64,000 nucleotides of DNA from Temnothorax longispinosus (Eukaryota > Arthropoda > Insecta > Hymenoptera > Formicidae), in contig NC_092367.1 of NCBI RefSeq assembly GCF_030848805.1, positions 1,426,001 to 1,490,000 of the forward strand. Reading direction: 5' to 3'. This document shows positions 61,575 to 64,000 of this stretch, piece by piece. Under the pieces are notes generated by a model. That model did not search any database, was not told where the DNA came from, and saw nothing but the letters and a program-made list of their open reading frames with translations. The translations under genes and the position numbers were made by a program. The stretch's first letter is position 1. Every line of letters starts with the position of its first letter.

Positions 61575-62759
61575 ATGGCTTCGAGATCGCTCTTTCTGAA
61601 AGGAATCAACGAAGAGATTGATGTACGTGAGTACACACTGTACACAGTGAGTGCCAGAACAGAAGGAACCAATCACGAGACTAACACATTCCCAAGACTC
61701 AGGGCCCCCGCACAATCAAAAATATAAGGAGCGAGGAACAGATATTCGAGATTAGGAATAAGAAATCAGGAATAAAGCTGGTGTAGCATTGATACACGGC
61801 TCCCGATAGGTTAATAGTTATTTTTTGTGTAACAAGTGCGGGAAGTTGAGAATTGGACACGAGTGCGGAGTGGACGCACGAGCCGAAGGCGAGTGCGATC
61901 ACCCGCACGAGTGTCCAATTCTCATCCCGCACGTGTTACACACCCTATTTTATATTACAAAGTGCGTGGAAAGTGGCCCATTATTGCGCGCGCGTCATCT
62001 GTGCGACGGATGGCCGATCCCATACACGAGTCAAAACAGTGCGGTAATGTTTACATTACCGCACAGTTTCGAAGAAACAGTGCGGTAATGTTACATTACC
62101 GCACTGTTTTGACTCGTGTATGGAATTGGCTATTTGTCGCACAGATGGCGCGCGCGTAATGGGCCACTTTCCACGCACGTGTGATATAAAAATCTATTAT
62201 GCAACACGTGCATGGAAAGTGCCCCATTACGCACGCTACGCGTGCGTGATAAACCATTTTCCAGGCACTTGCAACATAAAATAGGGAGTGTAAGCCGTGT
62301 GTAAAGATGAAAATTCCCGGGTGGCGGAGTTTACGCACGAGCCGAAGGCGAGTGCGGTAACCGCACCCGGGAATTTTCATCTTACCTCACTTGTTACACA
62401 AATAACTATTGCCTGTGTTTTTCATTGTGCATCCAATATCTATTCCTTGTTCCTTGTTCTTATATTTTTGTATGGGGGTCTTCATATTTTCATAATATAT
62501 AAAATAGAGGAAGCAATGACGTAGCATTGTTAATCTTGCGTTAATCAAATCGTTGAATCATATATTTCTGCCAGGTACATATCTGAAAGAAGAACCATCT
62601 CCAAGAGCGGAATTACAAAATTACTTTCACAAACCCGTAACATTGCGAATTCCTCTAGTAAATCGGCTCTCGCAAAAAGTTGCGAGGGAGTTTGAAAAGC
62701 AATTTCTCGAGATTGATCCACTGCAAACGAGCGACTCGACGATCCACGTGCAGATATAG
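61575..62759 (+). CDS. Candidate small two-exon gene, unknown function
   Basis: Exon 1 61575-61626 reads MASRSLFLKGINEEIDV plus one base; donor GTGAGT follows. Exon 2 62575-62759 starts after TTTCTGCCAG and the two bases GT complete an Arg codon, then TYLKEEPSPRAELQNYFHKP and on to STIHVQI and TAG. The joined protein is 78 residues, charged, without signal peptide or membrane segment, probably helical in the middle (VNRLSQKVAREFEKQFLE). Splice sites are good and the phases agree (phase 1). The frame is open 45 bases upstream of the ATG, so an earlier exon may exist. I do not recognise a family. The intron carries the palindromic element 61813-62410. The reality of the gene is inferred from composition and splice signals only. 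Confidence 0.4.
61813..62410. mobile_element. Compound palindromic element of nested hairpins
   Basis: 598 bp. Outer inverted ends start AATAGTTATT and share TGTGTAACAAGTG. Inside are hairpin A (61827-61941, stem including GAGAATTGGACAC), a central palindrome (61962-62180) whose core is two inverted copies of CAGTGCGGTAATGT hairpins, a further hairpin near 62199-62275, and hairpin B (62304-62383, stem GATGAAAATTCCCGGG). Loops of A and B contain the same 23-base core at 61875-61897 and 62334-62356: CGCAC, GA, GCC, GAA, GGC, GA, GTGCG. No ORF and no clear target duplication. Confidence 0.75.
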
Positions 62760-63716
62760 CGGGTAGTAAAGACGGTGTCAATCCTGCACGTTCTCCGGCA
62801 CGTTTAGTGCCGGAAACGGAAGCTCCACCTTAGTCGTTGGTCGCAAATAATGTTTGTGCGAACGCGCTCGAAGAATGTCGCATGGCGATGTAGTCGGATA
62901 TCTAATCACTGTCTAACTAACATCGTGTACGCGCGATATCCTGCTGCGATAAAAAGAAAGGAGCGCTGCATAGTATTTCGGATACTTCGACCATTCGAAG
63001 TTGAAAAGCCGATTTTCGGTGCACATATTGATCTTGAACGCTATATTTACATCGGATACATAGAATTTTCATTGAATAGAGATTGGGATACGGAACTGTT
63101 TCCGTCGAAAGCGAAACCGTGTATACATCGCAGGTAACTCTATTTCAAATTGAATTACCGCACATTTCCAGATCCAGTCGTTTCAGCGACTCCGGTTGGA
63201 TCGATCATCGGCTAAATTGAATTTAGGATCTGACCGGCTAAATTTAATTTAGAACAGTTTTAGCCCGAATTAAATAAATACATAGGAAATAATTAACGCG
63301 GTGCGCATCTAATACAACGTAACATTTAATAATGTAATATAATGATATATAATCTAACGTATAATATTTGTATGTATGTTATAATAATATAACCTAATGT
63401 AACGTAAACTGTTTCAAAAAATAGTTTTCCACGTAATACAAAAAATTAATAAATTTTATTACATAATTAGCTTCTCTTTATTTTGCGTGTGATTCGAATT
63501 TGCCTACATACATGATTGAAATAATTGATCAAATAATAATACGGTTAAATTAATTAAGATAATTTTAAAACTTAATGACTGCATTTAACTAATCGCTTCA
63601 GTTTATATATTGATGTATGCGAATGTGCGACGGGGTGTGCGTGAAGCCCTGCCAAGTGGTCGCGCCACGGGTCTGCGTGCAGCAGACATGTCGTGGCCTT
63701 CTTACCGAAAGAACGA
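62760..63716. other. Possible 3'UTR and AT-rich spacer
   Basis: Follows the candidate small gene. An open frame at 62850-63137 (95 codons, plus) is in a different frame from the exon and has no recognisable motif. Beyond 63300 the sequence is AT-rich with ATAATATAA-type words. Confidence 0.35.
63273..63278 (+). terminator. Possible poly(A) signal of the candidate small gene
   Basis: AATAAA on the plus strand about 510 nt after the TAG at 62757-62759. Common by chance in AT-rich DNA. Confidence 0.25.
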
Positions 63717-64000
63717 ATGAATGAACGAATAAACGCCCGCGCGCAAGACGGGAAGGTCGACGAACCAGATGTGGAGGGAATATCGCGGATCGCGGAACGG
63801 TTCGACGAAAATGCAATTGGGTGCAAGGTCATGCGCGACGCTCTGATTCGCTGCCAAGAAGGCAACGGCGGAGTTTGCACGGTCAGTTTCCGCTGCGCTA
63901 TTAGACTTCGAGGGAAGCTTCCGCGGCAGGAATCGCAAGCGAGGACGCTGCCACGACACACGGCAATTTGCCCGACACGCGTCGATTTGTCAGTGTCAAC
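63717..64000 (+). CDS. Doubtful partial ORF open to the right edge
   Basis: From the ATG at 63717 the frame stays open for 94 codons to the end of the window, reading MNERINARAQDGKVDEPDVE and on. Composition is mixed charged/hydrophobic rather than the Arg/Ala bias of chance CpG-rich frames. The opposite strand is also open for 129 codons here, which lowers confidence. No family recognised. Confidence 0.18.
   Translation, partial: MNERINARAQDGKVDEPDVEGISRIAERFDENAIGCKVMRDALIRCQEGNGGVCTVSFRCAIRLRGKLPRQESQARTLPRHTAICPTRVDLSVS

Noticed and set aside
61314..61715. 133-codon minus-strand ORF opposite the first exon of the candidate small gene
   Set aside because: Cys-rich start and mixed rest with no family; the plus strand offers better splice signals.
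1..64000. tRNA, rRNA, CRISPR, and bacterial-type operons
   Set aside because: Scanned for B-box-like words (GGTTCGAAT), regular spacer repeats and closely packed genes; none found.

Overview
The window is intron-rich eukaryotic DNA from an insect, most likely an ant or another hymenopteran. Reasons: the one confidently recognised gene is the insect A-kinase anchor protein Akap200; CpG is not depleted (CG and CGCG words are everywhere); introns carry GT..AG ends; and small terminal-inverted-repeat (TIR) elements are common. There are no operons, tRNAs, rRNAs or CRISPR arrays that I can see. The species is an inference.

Region 0.7-42 kb (minus strand): Akap200. Seven coding exons, all in phase 0, can be joined by eye. 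They are an N-myristoylation exon starting MGARQSKRSV (41603-41836), an acidic exon (33009-33170), the MARCKS-type effector exon (32680-32793), one giant disordered exon of 2583 nt (3504-6086), and three small C-terminal exons (1637-1807, 842-916, 700-744) that carry a PKA RII-binding helix. With the giant exon the protein is 1127 residues; skipping it gives 266 residues in the same frame. A 5'UTR exon piece lies at 41837-41916. The 26.6 kb intron 6087-32679 holds mostly unannotatable sequence, a GGN/GAC microsatellite, a TTAA-flanked element, a TTA-flanked MITE and two doubtful signal-peptide ORFs.

Region 42-61 kb: upstream of Akap200 and probably its long 5' intron(s) and promoter. It holds a cluster of three MITEs (42.8-44.0 kb), a nested pair of inverted-repeat elements (50.4-51.2 kb), a CpG-dense polypyrimidine region (51.5-53.6 kb) with a good minus-strand splice donor at 52152, a third TTAA-flanked element (57.4-57.9 kb), a 247 bp hairpin element (57.0-57.2 kb) and a retroelement relic with a hammerhead-like motif (60.3 kb).

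Region 61.5-64 kb (plus strand): a candidate small two-exon gene of 78 codons (61575-61626 joined to 62575-62759), unrecognised. Its intron holds a 598 bp compound palindrome built of several nested hairpins. A frame open to the right edge starts at 63717.

Three elements (21.1, 50.6 and 57.4 kb) of 474-525 bp share TTAA target duplications and termini beginning GG, which fits Kolobok-type non-autonomous DNA transposons. Three others have TTA duplications as in PIF/Harbinger MITEs.
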